Source of the DNA: Heyndrickxia vini
GTDB taxonomy: Bacteria; Bacillota; Bacilli; Bacillales; Bacillaceae_C
Length of the DNA stretch: 64,000 nt
Direction: 5' to 3'
Assembly (NCBI RefSeq): GCF_016772275.1
Contig: NZ_CP065425.1
Location: 982,001 to 1,046,000 of the forward strand
The notes beneath the pieces are model-generated. The model was not told the DNA's origin and did no database searches. It saw only the letters and a list, made by a program, of their open reading frames with translations. Of the stretch, positions 27,313-35,979 are shown piece after piece. Numbering within the stretch: position 1 is the first letter of the stretch; each line of letters opens with the position of its first letter. The position numbers and the translations under genes are program-made.

Positions 27313-28479
27313 ATGAAGAAAATATTAGGTATTTCGATGTCACTTTTGCTTTCTGCTGGACTTATGGCCGGCTGTGGCAGTGCAAAGAGTGGGGGAAAAG
27401 GCGGAGATGAGATACTAATCGGGGCAAATCTCGAATTATCCGGTGGTGTCGCTTCTTACGGTCAATCGATTTTAGAAGGGGTGAATCTCGCTCTTGACGA
27501 AATCAATAAAGAGGGAATTGACGGAAAGAAAATTAAACTAGTCAAAGTAGACAATAAATCTGATGCTGCAGAAGCAACAAGTGCGGCAACAAAATTAATA
27601 GATAAGGATAAAGTATCGGCAATTATTGGTGCGGCAACAAGTACAAATACGCTTGCACAAGTACAAATTGCCCAAGGGAAAAAAATCCCGCTCATTACTC
27701 CAACCGGTACGAGCCCGACTATTACCTTTGATAAAGGAAAACTAAATGATTTTGTGTTTAGAACATGCTTTATCGATCCGTTTCAAGGAACAGTCGCAGC
27801 GAATTTTGCTTCTAATGAATTGAAAGTTAAAACAGCTTCCATCCTTATCGATAGTTCAAGTGACTATGCAAAAGGATTAGCTGCTGCATTTAAAGAAGCA
27901 TTCGAAAAGAACGGTGGAACAATTGTAGGAAATGATGAAGCGTATGTACAAAAAGATACAGATTTCCGCTCCACATTAACTCGTATTAAATCAAAAAATC
28001 CTGAATTTGTGTTTGTACCTGGATATTATGAAGAAGTTGGCTTAATTTTGAAACAAGCGCGTGAAATAGGTTTAGATGTACCGTTTATGGGTGGAGACGG
28101 ATGGGATTCTCCTAAACTAATTGAAATTGGTGGGAAGGAAGCAACGAATAATTCGTATATTACGAACCACTACTCTTCAGGAGATTCCGATGCGAAAATT
28201 CAAGATTTTGTAAAGGCATTTAAAGCGAAGTATAAAGATAAAACTCCGGATGCGTTCAATGCCCTTGGATATGATACGTTATACCTCCTTACAGATGCCA
28301 TTAAACGTGCAGGCAGCTCTGAGCCGGAAAAAATTCAAAAAGCACTTGCAGAGACAAAAGGACTTGAATTAATTTCCGGAACAATGACACTTGATGATAA
28401 GCATAATCCAATTAAATCAGCAACGATTTTAAAATTTGTAAACGGCGAACAAAAATTTGAAGCAAAAATTAATCCATAA
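27313..28479 (+). CDS. livJ: Branched-chain amino acid ABC transporter, binding lipoprotein
   Basis: A 388-residue periplasmic-binding-protein-type receptor held to the membrane by lipidation at the Cys of LMAGC. The mature part has the type I leucine-binding fold with GANLELSGGVASYGQ, GAATSTNTLAQVQIA and a C-terminal ALGYDTLYLLTDAI region. It is the first gene of a five-gene transporter operon and is followed by a perfect hairpin, which may keep its mRNA more abundant than the permease part. The exact ligand (Leu, Ile, Val or another amide) is inferred from family and order. Confidence 0.92.
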   Translation: MKKILGISMSLLLSAGLMAGCGSAKSGGKGGDEILIGANLELSGGVASYGQSILEGVNLALDEINKEGIDGKKIKLVKVDNKSDAAEATSAATKLIDKDKVSAIIGAATSTNTLAQVQIAQGKKIPLITPTGTSPTITFDKGKLNDFVFRTCFIDPFQGTVAANFASNELKVKTASILIDSSSDYAKGLAAAFKEAFEKNGGTIVGNDEAYVQKDTDFRSTLTRIKSKNPEFVFVPGYYEEVGLILKQAREIGLDVPFMGGDGWDSPKLIEIGGKEATNNSYITNHYSSGDSDAKIQDFVKAFKAKYKDKTPDAFNALGYDTLYLLTDAIKRAGSSEPEKIQKALAETKGLELISGTMTLDDKHNPIKSATILKFVNGEQKFEAKINP

Positions 28480-28492
28480 AAAGAATAGCAAT

Positions 28493-28517
28493 AAATAGGG
28501 GGCGTGTCCCCCTATTT
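28493..28517 (+). other. Intercistronic hairpin livJ-livH
   Basis: AAATAGGGGG (28493-28502) pairs perfectly with CCCCCTATTT (28508-28517), loop CGTGT, with no T run. It is probably a stability or partial-termination element setting receptor-to-permease ratio. Confidence 0.75.
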
Positions 28518-28550
28518 GGAGTTTATAAGGATTTAAAGGGGAGTGAGACA

Positions 28551-29429
28551 ATGGAGATTATTCAGCAGCTAGTAAACGGTATCTCACTAGGCAGTATTTA
28601 TGCACTCATTGCATTGGGCTATACAATGGTCTATGGAATTGTAAAACTAATCAATTTTGCTCATGGGGATGTCTTCATGATCGGGTCCTTTATAGGATTT
28701 TATTCTATTACTTTTTTGCATCTTGGTTTCTTTCCGGCATTGATTATATCGATGGTCGTTTGTGCAATTCTAGGAGTAGTAATTGAAAGAATCGCCTATA
28801 AGCCGTTACGTAATGCTACGAGGATTGCCGCACTTATTACCGCAATTGGTGTTTCTTTATTAATTGAATATGGAATGATTTATTTAAGAGGTGCACAACC
28901 AGAGGCTTATCCTATTAATACACTTCCATCAAAAAGCATCCACCTTTTAGGTATTACGATAAATAGTCAATCATTATTTATTCTGGGCATTTCTATTGTA
29001 TTGATGATTGTTCTACAATTTATTGTTCATAAAACGAAAACAGGAAAAGCGATGAGAGCCGTATCACATGATGCAGAAGCTGCGAAATTAATGGGAATTA
29101 GTGTTGATCGTACGATTTCTGCTACCTTTGCCATTGGTTCTGCTCTAGCAGGGGCTGCCGGCGTAATATTCGGAACTTATTATATAAAAATTGAACCATT
29201 AATGGGCCTAATTCCTGGAATAAAGGCATTTGTTGCTGCTGTTTTAGGTGGAATTGGAATTATTCCTGGAGCAATGGTAGGTGGATTATTATTAGGTGTC
29301 ATTGAATCACTTGTCAGTGCATTTGGCTATTCATTATGGCGTGACGGTGTTGCCTTTGTCGTACTCATTCTTATACTTATTTTTCGACCATCAGGACTAT
29401 TTGGCAAAAACTTCAAGGAGAAAGTTTAA
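28551..29429 (+). CDS. livH: Branched-chain amino acid ABC transporter permease
   Basis: A 292-residue inner-membrane permease with about eight hydrophobic segments. It starts with LVNGISLGSIYALIALGYTMVYG and carries NFAHGDVFMIG, both hallmarks of LivH-type subunits, and the SALAGAAGVIFG coupling region. The ribosome site is GGGGAGTGAG. The following livM start lies 15 bases beyond the stop. Confidence 0.93.
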   Translation: MEIIQQLVNGISLGSIYALIALGYTMVYGIVKLINFAHGDVFMIGSFIGFYSITFLHLGFFPALIISMVVCAILGVVIERIAYKPLRNATRIAALITAIGVSLLIEYGMIYLRGAQPEAYPINTLPSKSIHLLGITINSQSLFILGISIVLMIVLQFIVHKTKTGKAMRAVSHDAEAAKLMGISVDRTISATFAIGSALAGAAGVIFGTYYIKIEPLMGLIPGIKAFVAAVLGGIGIIPGAMVGGLLLGVIESLVSAFGYSLWRDGVAFVVLILILIFRPSGLFGKNFKEKV

Positions 29430-29444
29430 GAAGGAGGAGAAGGT

Positions 29445-30419
29445 ATGTCGATACTTAAACAATCAAAAGGGTTTTGGCTGTCAGTCATTATATCCTTAGT
29501 ATTTTTTGGAGTTGTCCAATGGCTAATTAGTAGTGAGGTGCTTAATTCATATTACACAAATACACTCTTTACTTTATCTATTAATATTATTCTAGCGATA
29601 AGTTTACATTTAATTATTGGGATTACGGGCCAGTTTTCGATTGGACATGCTGGTTTTCTAGCCGTCGGTGCCTATGCATCAGCGATAATGACGATGAAGC
29701 TTGAAATGCCATTTCCTGTTGCCTTAATTGTAGGGGGAATTGTTGCTACTATTGCCGGACTTATTATTGGTATTCCTAGTCTTCGTTTAAAGGGTGATTA
29801 TTTAGCGATTGCTACTTTAGGATTCGGAGAAATTGTTCGGATTATCTTTTTGAATATTGATTATGTTGGTGGGGCAAGTGGTATGCAAGTAATGAATTTA
29901 ACTACTTGGCCATGGGTCTATGCTTGTCTTTTAATTTCTATTATTGTAATCGTCAACTTTACAAATTCTACTCACGGGCGAGCGTGTATTTCTATTAGAG
30001 AAAATGAGATTGCTTCTGATGCAATGGGAATCAATACGACTTATTATAAAGTAATTGCATTTGCGATCGGCTCCTTTTTTGCTGGGGTTGCAGGAGGATT
30101 ATATGCTCATAATTTCTATATCATCCAACCGACGAACTTTGGTTTCTTAAAATCATTCGATATTTTAATCTTTGTTGTGCTTGGGGGATTGGGAAGTCTA
30201 TCAGGAGCAGTGATTGCGGCTATCATACTAACGATTGTTTCTACGTTTTTACAAGACTATGCCGAAACAAGGATGATTATTTATTCATTAGTCCTTATCA
30301 TCATGATGCTTTTCCGTCCACAAGGATTACTTGGGACGAGAGAAATCACATCATTCTTCAAAAAGAGCAAAGATGCTGGCGGAGGGACACAAAATGGAAA
30401 CAAACAAACCACTGCTTAA
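29445..30419 (+). CDS. livM: Branched-chain amino acid ABC transporter permease
   Basis: The second permease, 324 residues, with about nine hydrophobic segments and the LivM signature GQFSIGHAGFLAVGAYASA (about 62-80). The AGIAGGLYAHN-like segment here reads AGVAGGLYAHN. A charged, Gln/Asn-rich tail ends the protein, and the last 26 bases overlap livG. AAGGAGGAG precedes the ATG. Confidence 0.93.
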   Translation: MSILKQSKGFWLSVIISLVFFGVVQWLISSEVLNSYYTNTLFTLSINIILAISLHLIIGITGQFSIGHAGFLAVGAYASAIMTMKLEMPFPVALIVGGIVATIAGLIIGIPSLRLKGDYLAIATLGFGEIVRIIFLNIDYVGGASGMQVMNLTTWPWVYACLLISIIVIVNFTNSTHGRACISIRENEIASDAMGINTTYYKVIAFAIGSFFAGVAGGLYAHNFYIIQPTNFGFLKSFDILIFVVLGGLGSLSGAVIAAIILTIVSTFLQDYAETRMIIYSLVLIIMMLFRPQGLLGTREITSFFKKSKDAGGGTQNGNKQTTA

Positions 30420-31173
30420 AGTAGATCATGTAGGGATTACATTCGGGGGGCTGAAAGCCGTTTCCGATGTAAATGTGGAGTTGAGAAAAGGTGAGTTGGT
30501 TGGTTTAATTGGACCAAATGGTGCAGGAAAAACAACGTTTTTTAATCTATTAACGGGTGTTTATGAACCTACCATGGGAAATATTGAATTAAACGGAAAA
30601 CGGATTAATGGGAATGCCCCTTATCAGATTACAAGAAAAGGAATTAGCCGGACCTTCCAGAATATTAGACTATTTAACGAGCTAACGGTTTTAGATAATG
30701 TTAAGGTTGCCTATCATTCCAATGCTAAACATGGAATATTTAGCTCTATTCTGCGCCTTCCCTCGCATTTTAAAGGTGAGAAGGAGATGGAGCAGGAGGC
30801 GATTGATTTTCTAAAAATCTTTAATCTTGATTTCTATAAAAATGAAAAAGCAAAAAATTTGCCGTATGGACAACAAAGACGTCTTGAAATTGCGCGAGCA
30901 TTGGCAACAAAACCAAGCCTACTATTGCTTGATGAGCCTGCGGCCGGAATGAATCCTCAAGAAACGGAATCATTAATGAAATTAATTGCTTTTATTCAAG
31001 AAAAATTTGATTTAACAATCCTGCTTATCGAACACGATATGCAGCTTGTCATGGGTGTATGCCAACGAATTTACGTTCTGGATCATGGACAATTGATTGC
31101 AGAAGGCACACCAATCGAAATACGAAACAATCCGAAAGTAATCGAAGCATATTTAGGTGAGGAGGTTTCATAA
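30394..31173 (+). CDS. livG: Branched-chain amino acid ABC transporter ATPase
   Basis: A 259-residue ATPase with Walker A GPNGAGKTT, the LivG-specific GISRTFQNIRLF, a short signature PYGQQRRLEIARAL and Walker B LLLLDEPAAGMNP. The start at 30394 follows GGCGGAGGG inside the end of livM; a longer frame opening 63 bases earlier has no ribosome site. The stop overlaps the livF ATG by one base. Confidence 0.94.
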   Translation: METNKPLLKVDHVGITFGGLKAVSDVNVELRKGELVGLIGPNGAGKTTFFNLLTGVYEPTMGNIELNGKRINGNAPYQITRKGISRTFQNIRLFNELTVLDNVKVAYHSNAKHGIFSSILRLPSHFKGEKEMEQEAIDFLKIFNLDFYKNEKAKNLPYGQQRRLEIARALATKPSLLLLDEPAAGMNPQETESLMKLIAFIQEKFDLTILLIEHDMQLVMGVCQRIYVLDHGQLIAEGTPIEIRNNPKVIEAYLGEEVS

Positions 31174-31880
31174 TGCTAACAATTGAGAACATCAACGTAT
31201 TTTATGGAAACATCCAAGCATTAAAAGGAGTCTCCCTAACGATTAATCAAGGCGAAATTGTCACATTAATAGGTGCAAACGGTGCGGGAAAAAGTACATT
31301 ATTAAAAACAATTTCTGGATTACTAAAGCCTAAACAAGGTCAAATTTTGTTCGAAAAAAGCTCCATAGCTGGGAATGCCGCACAAAGTATTGTTAAAAAA
31401 GGAATTTCCCATGTTCCTGAGGGAAGAAGAGTTTTTGCCAACATGACCGTTGAGGAAAACCTTGAATTAGGAGCATTTTTACGAAAAGATAAAGCTGGAA
31501 TTAAACAAGATTTCGAGAAAGTTTATCAGCTTTTTCCTCGCTTATTGGAACGTAAAAAACAACAGTCCGGAACTTTGTCGGGTGGTGAACAACAAATGCT
31601 GGCAATGGGTCGTGCACTGATGGCCAGACCTAGATTATTGCTGCTCGATGAGCCATCGATGGGACTAGCACCACTTCTAGTAAAAACCATTTTTAAAATT
31701 ATTGAAGAAATAAATCAGTCAGGTACAACGATATTACTTGTTGAACAAAATGCCAATATGGCATTATCGATTGCTAATCGTGCCTATGTAATTGAAACAG
31801 GCCGTGTGGTTGCATCAGGAACACCAGAAGAATTAAATAGTAGTGATCAAGTGAAATTAGCCTATCTTGGCGGTCATTAA
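31173..31880 (+). CDS. livF: Branched-chain amino acid ABC transporter ATPase
   Basis: The second ATPase, 235 residues, with Walker A GANGAGKST, HVPEGRRVFANMTVEENL typical of LivF, signature LSGGEQQML and Walker B LLLLDEPSMGLAP. It pairs with LivG to energise uptake. The operon ends here with a terminator nine bases later. Confidence 0.94.
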   Translation: MLTIENINVFYGNIQALKGVSLTINQGEIVTLIGANGAGKSTLLKTISGLLKPKQGQILFEKSSIAGNAAQSIVKKGISHVPEGRRVFANMTVEENLELGAFLRKDKAGIKQDFEKVYQLFPRLLERKKQQSGTLSGGEQQMLAMGRALMARPRLLLLDEPSMGLAPLLVKTIFKIIEEINQSGTTILLVEQNANMALSIANRAYVIETGRVVASGTPEELNSSDQVKLAYLGGH

Positions 31881-31889
31881 AAAAAGGGG

Positions 31890-31922
31890 AAAGCATTGAA
31901 TTTGTTCAGTGCTTTTTCTTTT
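31890..31922 (+). terminator. Terminator of the liv operon
   Basis: AAAGCATTGAA pairs with TTCAGTGCTTT around a TTTG loop, followed by TTCTTTTT. Confidence 0.8.
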
Positions 31923-32050
31923 TGCTATTTTTGTGAAACAGTAGGAATTAATTATGTTAAAATATAGTGGTCATCATTTGAAGGATATGGAAGAAAAACT
32001 AATATACTGGGAGATTGAAGATTTTACGAAAGGAATAGGTGAGGAGATTA

Positions 32051-32869
32051 ATGAGTAAGAAAAAATTACTGTTTTTCGGTGTGATTACTTCACTTCTTTT
32101 GTCGGCCTGTAATGCTGCAAGAGTGCCAATGTCGGTAAAAGAGCATGATATGAGCTCAATGATACCGGTAACGGGTGATGAAACGAAATCAGACTGGACG
32201 CTGCCGAAAGATCCAAAAGCAAATGAGGATGTTCCAATGTCCATTTTAATTAAGGATAAACACGATAAACTTATAAAACAATTTGAAACCGTAAGCGAAA
32301 AGAAAATGCATTTAGTCGTTGTCAGTAAAGATTTATCCTATTTCAGTCATATTCACCCAACATTAAAGGATAATGGCGAGTTTACAATCACCACGAAATT
32401 TCCGGCAGGCGGCGATTATAAAATGACTGCTGAAATGACACCAGTAGGTGCGAGCGAATACAGTTTGGAAGATCATTGGATTCATGTTGCGGGAGATGAG
32501 CCAAAACCGAAACCAATCGTTCCCGACAAAAATCTAACGAAGGTAATCGATGGTAAGAAAGTCACACTCTCCTTTGAAAATGAATTAAAAGCGAAAAAGA
32601 ATACGAATATCACGTTTACATTGTCCGATGAACAAACAAAAAAACCAATTAAGGATCTTCAACCCTATCTAGGAACAATCGGTCATGCGGTAGCAATCGA
32701 TAAAGACTTGAAACATTTTTTACATGTACACCCTATCTATACGAAAACGACTGGACCTGAAGTTACATTTATGACGTATTTTCCGAATAAAGGAATCTAT
32801 CGTATTTGGGGGCAATTTAATGTTGATGGAAATATCCTGACTGTTCCATTTACACTTGAAGTTTCATAA
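32051..32869 (+). CDS. Lipoprotein with two His-rich FxHxHP repeats, putative metal-related
   Basis: A 272-residue lipoprotein (lipobox LLSAC, Cys20). Two tandem halves each carry a matching motif: HLVVVSKDLSYFSHIHP (87-103) and HAVAIDKDLKHFLHVHP (212-228), so the protein is a domain duplication with clustered histidines. The spacing suggests metal or haem binding, but I do not recognise a characterised family; it recalls extracytoplasmic YtkA/FixH-type proteins of Bacilli. The ATG at 32051 follows GGTGAGGAG. It forms a single-gene unit between two terminators. Confidence 0.75.
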   Translation: MSKKKLLFFGVITSLLLSACNAARVPMSVKEHDMSSMIPVTGDETKSDWTLPKDPKANEDVPMSILIKDKHDKLIKQFETVSEKKMHLVVVSKDLSYFSHIHPTLKDNGEFTITTKFPAGGDYKMTAEMTPVGASEYSLEDHWIHVAGDEPKPKPIVPDKNLTKVIDGKKVTLSFENELKAKKNTNITFTLSDEQTKKPIKDLQPYLGTIGHAVAIDKDLKHFLHVHPIYTKTTGPEVTFMTYFPNKGIYRIWGQFNVDGNILTVPFTLEVS

Positions 32870-32897
32870 TTGTTTTACTAATAGATATTCGAAAAAT

Positions 32898-32935
32898 AAA
32901 ATGCGCTTAGTACAAGACTACTAGGCGTATTTTTA
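32898..32935. terminator. Bidirectional terminator
   Basis: AAAATGCGCTTAG pairs with CTAGGCGTATTTT across a 10-nt loop between convergent genes. Confidence 0.75.
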
Positions 32936-32957
32936 GTAGATTCATATAGATAATCTA

Positions 32958-33329
32958 TCAATCTTGTTCAAATTGCTTTTCTAAATTCTTATCTAATATA
33001 AATACTTCAATTCTTTCCCCCATTTTTGTACTAATATCACTATGACTTGAGATTACTGTACAATTCGTAAGTTTCTCGACAATTCTCTCGAAGTTTTCGC
33101 TATACATTTCCCTAAGAACTTGACGCATTTGTTTCACTAGCTTTTTACCATATTGGTGATTAACTAAATGTTTCTCTTCAATGGTTAAAACACCCTTAAA
33201 TCTAGCAATGACCATATCATGGACAATATATGTTTTTGTTTCTTGTGGCCCACGGCCAATAAGATCTCGTTGAAGTTTAATAAAGGCTTCACTAAGATCC
33301 GCTTCTAACCTTTTTTTTGTTATTGCCAT
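32958..33329 (-). CDS. DUF2294 family protein
   Basis: A 123-residue soluble protein with the DUF2294 pattern: an N-terminal helix, GRGPQETKTYIVHDMVIARFKGVLTIEE in the middle, and a C-terminal strand region TVISSHSDISTKMGERIEVFIL. No function is established for the family. The ATG at 33329 has GGGGG upstream at eight bases, favoured over the ATG 15 bases earlier. Acidic and basic residues alternate; no membrane segment. Confidence 0.7.
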   Translation of the reverse strand: MAITKKRLEADLSEAFIKLQRDLIGRGPQETKTYIVHDMVIARFKGVLTIEEKHLVNHQYGKKLVKQMRQVLREMYSENFERIVEKLTNCTVISSHSDISTKMGERIEVFILDKNLEKQFEQD

Positions 33330-33512
33330 GGTCAATGCCCCCATTCCATTATCTTGAAGATAATATTACTTTTGGATGTTTACCATTGTCAATAGAAAAA
33401 TAAAAAAATAAAAAACCAACGAAATATTACGAAAAAATTAGTAATAAATAGATAATTTGAGAAATGATATGGAAATTGAGAAAATTCAACCGGATTTCGT
33501 TAAATTTCGTAA

Positions 33513-33542
33513 TTTACAAATAAGCAAGGAGCGAAGTAGAAT
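33513..33542 (+). promoter_or_regulatory. Candidate promoter of the kdp riboswitch transcript
   Basis: TTTACA (33513-33518), an 18-bp spacer and TAGAAT (33537-33542), just upstream of the aptamer. Confidence 0.5.
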
Positions 33543-33559
33543 AAGCGTCATAATAAAAA

Positions 33560-33735
33560 ATATTTCGGCCTAGTCTCAAAATTGAGAACGGAGGAACCAC
33601 TTTCTTGGGGTTAATTCTACGGTTTGTAGAAGGGATGAGATCTTCTCTTTCGCCATCCTACCCGTCAGCTAACTTCGTCGGCTAAAGCGAAGGAGGTCTA
33701 AAGAGACCACCTTACCAAGGTGCTTTTTTGACTAT
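33560..33735 (+). promoter_or_regulatory. c-di-AMP (ydaO/yuaA) riboswitch controlling kdp
   Basis: Recognisable ydaO-type core: GAACGGAGGAACCAC, then TTGGGGTTAATTCT, a variable arm, then TACCCGTCAGCTAACTTCGT, with a terminator downstream. Class knowledge: c-di-AMP, which rises when potassium is plentiful, binds and terminates transcription. Here it precedes kdpFABC and would shut off high-affinity potassium uptake. Confidence 0.9.
33708..33730 (+). terminator. Riboswitch terminator before kdp
   Basis: CACCTT (33708-33713) pairs with AAGGTG (33717-33722), extended by the flanking GGTC..GACC pairing upstream, followed by CTTTTTT. Confidence 0.75.
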
Positions 33736-34076
33736 GTTCTATACATAATCAAAAAGGAAACTTGAATGAATAGTAGGTCTTTTTGTTTTGCCTATTTTTA
33801 AAAAAGGATACTTGGAAGACAGAATGCAAAGGGAGCGAATGCTTGCTGGGCATTAGGTAGACCGATGTGTACTTTTTCTCCAAAAAATTGAGAAAAATGA
33901 TTCGAATCAGAGGCATTCAAATCGAATGCATATTTACTGACCGGAACTTTTTATACTCAAGCGGAGGGAAAGTATGTATTGGTCTATTTTTTTTGGAGGT
34001 GAAAGAAGAAAAGTAAAGATTTATTGCAGTGACTAGTTGAAGTGTAAGTTAAAAATCAGTCAAAGGAGGAAAGAAT
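33736..34076 (+). other. Long untranslated stretch between riboswitch and kdp genes
   Basis: About 340 nt with no clear gene. It contains a hairpin GCATTC..GAATGC (33913-33929) and a 20-codon frame at 33974-34036 preceded by GGAGGG, which might be a leader peptide. Nothing here matches a known riboswitch class by eye. Confidence 0.4.
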
Positions 34077-34193
34077 ATGACTTTAGTTTTAATTACGATG
34101 ATTCTAATACTTAGTGGCTGTTATTTATTGCTTTTAGGTTTTATTAATTGGTGTGACAAACTAGTTGAAGGAGTGGGAGGTGGAGAAAAATGA
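34077..34193 (+). CDS. 38-residue membrane peptide upstream of kdpF
   Basis: An ATG with a strong AAAGGAGGA site (34062-34070) opens a 38-codon frame. The product is one hydrophobic helix (residues 3-24) followed by INWCDKL and a Gly/Glu tail. The stop TGA overlaps the kdpF ATG (ATGA), so the two are coupled. Small one-helix peptides ending in a Cys-charged-Lys/Arg-Leu motif occur before kdpF in other bacteria, as I recall, usually without a name. It is probably an accessory subunit or regulator of the Kdp pump (inference). Confidence 0.7.
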   Translation: MTLVLITMILILSGCYLLLLGFINWCDKLVEGVGGGEK

Positions 34194-34267
34194 TTATCGT
34201 TTGTGTGATGACTGTGTTGATCTTTGGCTATTTAACGTATGCTCTCATCCACCCAGAGAAATATTAA
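34190..34267 (+). CDS. kdpF: KdpF, small subunit of the potassium pump
   Basis: A 25-residue hydrophobic peptide with the KdpF pattern FGYLTYALIHPEKY at its C terminus. KdpF is a single membrane helix that stabilises the KdpABC complex. It overlaps the preceding small gene by four bases and lies 16 bases before kdpA. Confidence 0.85.
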   Translation: MIIVCVMTVLIFGYLTYALIHPEKY

Positions 34268-34283
34268 TAAAGGGGATAAAAAA

Positions 34284-35963
34284 ATGGATCTATTACAATT
34301 ATTCATCGTTATTCTATTGTTGGTATTGTTAGTTAAGCCTTTAGGGACATACATTTATCATGTGTTTTCAAATAAAAGCAATAAAACCGACAAACCATTT
34401 ATGTGGCTGGAAAAAATGATTTACGGTATTTCAGGTTTAAAAGAACGACCACAAATGACATGGAAAAAATATACGCTTTCATTAATTTTAACAAATGTAG
34501 TGTTTGTAGTAATAGGTTTTGTCATTTTATTAATCCAAGGATCTTTAGCTTTTAATCCGAATGGAATTCGGAATATGGAGCCGACACTTGCCTTTAATAC
34601 CATTATTAGTTTTATGACGAACACAAACCTGCAGCATTATAGTGGTGAATCGGGTTTATCCTATTTTTCGCAAATGGCCGTCATCATTATGATGATGTTT
34701 ACTTCAGCCGCGACTGGGATTACCGTTGCAATTGCTTTTATTCGTGGAATAACCTCAAAAGGAGCAACGATTGGCCATTTTTTTGAAGATTTCACAAAAG
34801 CAATCACTCGAATTCTCTTACCTTTATCAATCATCATGACAATTGTTCTTGTCGGTTTAAAGGTTCCGCAAACACTTGAACCGACTGTTCAGGCTACAAC
34901 AGTCGAAGGGGAATCTCAAAACATCGCAGTTGGCCCTATTGCATCTCTAGAGGCAATTAAGCATTTAGGTACAAATGGTGGGGGACATATGGGTGCGAAT
35001 TCTTCTCATCCATTTGAAAATCCGACCCCATTAACCAATGTTCTGGAAATATTAATGATGTGGTGTATTCCAGCGGCATTGACCTTTACGTATGGAAAAT
35101 TTGCAAACAAGCAAAGTCAAGGATGGGTAATTTTTAGCACAATGCTTATCCTTTTTATGGGATTTCTCTCACTCGCTTATTATTCAGAGAGCCAAGGAAA
35201 TCCACTCTTCAATCAGCTTGGTTTAAATCAGGAGCAAGGAAATATGGAAGGGAAGGAAATACGATTTGGAATCGCACAATCTGCTCTTTTTACAACGGTA
35301 ACGACATCAGCTACAACCGGTACAGTCAATAATATGCATGATACATTAACCCCAATTGGAGGACTTGTTCCGCTCGCATTAATGATGCTGAATTCAGTTT
35401 TTGGCGGGGATGGGGTTGGATTAGTCAATATGCTTATGTATGCCATTCTTGCCGTTTTTATTTGTGGTTTATTGGTTGGCAGAACCCCGGAGTTTTTAGG
35501 GAAAAAAATCGAACCGAGAGAAATGAAGCTGATTACCATTGCATTATTGGCACACCCGTTAATTATTCTTGTACCAACTGCTATTTCATTCCTAACTAAT
35601 CTTGGCCAGGGCGCAATATCCAATCCAGGTTTCCATGGTATATCGCAAATCTTATATGAGTTTACCTCATCTGCTGCAAATAATGGATCAGGGTTTGAAG
35701 GTTTAGGGGATAATACACCGTTTTGGAATATATCAACCGGGCTTGTTATGCTATTCGGTCGTTATGTTTCCATCATTTCTTTAATGGCTGTAGCAGGTTC
35801 ACTTGTTAAAAAACAATGGGTCCCAGAGACGATTGGTACATTTCGGACGGACAATGGATTATTTATCGGAATACTCATTGGGGTAGTTCTTCTCGTTGGA
35901 GCTCTTACCTTTTTACCGGTTTTATCGTTAGGACCAATTGCAGAATATTTATCGATCCGATAG
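34284..35963 (+). CDS. kdpA: Potassium-transporting ATPase subunit KdpA
   Basis: The channel-like subunit that selects potassium, 559 residues with about ten membrane segments. Pore-loop regions are visible: TNTNLQHYSGE, NGGGHMGANSSHPFENPT, SATTGTVNNMHDTLTPIGG and SAANNGSGFEGLGDN, the four filter repeats related to KtrB. The ATG at 34284 follows AAAGGGGA; an in-frame start 45 bases earlier lies inside kdpF. It belongs to the riboswitch-controlled operon. Confidence 0.97.
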   Translation: MDLLQLFIVILLLVLLVKPLGTYIYHVFSNKSNKTDKPFMWLEKMIYGISGLKERPQMTWKKYTLSLILTNVVFVVIGFVILLIQGSLAFNPNGIRNMEPTLAFNTIISFMTNTNLQHYSGESGLSYFSQMAVIIMMMFTSAATGITVAIAFIRGITSKGATIGHFFEDFTKAITRILLPLSIIMTIVLVGLKVPQTLEPTVQATTVEGESQNIAVGPIASLEAIKHLGTNGGGHMGANSSHPFENPTPLTNVLEILMMWCIPAALTFTYGKFANKQSQGWVIFSTMLILFMGFLSLAYYSESQGNPLFNQLGLNQEQGNMEGKEIRFGIAQSALFTTVTTSATTGTVNNMHDTLTPIGGLVPLALMMLNSVFGGDGVGLVNMLMYAILAVFICGLLVGRTPEFLGKKIEPREMKLITIALLAHPLIILVPTAISFLTNLGQGAISNPGFHGISQILYEFTSSAANNGSGFEGLGDNTPFWNISTGLVMLFGRYVSIISLMAVAGSLVKKQWVPETIGTFRTDNGLFIGILIGVVLLVGALTFLPVLSLGPIAEYLSIR

Positions 35964-35979
35964 TTAAGGGGTGTTTCAA

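Noticed and set aside
34077-34267. Toxin-antitoxin pair of two tiny genes
   Set aside because: The second is recognisable KdpF and both are coupled to kdpA, so a pump-subunit explanation is better.
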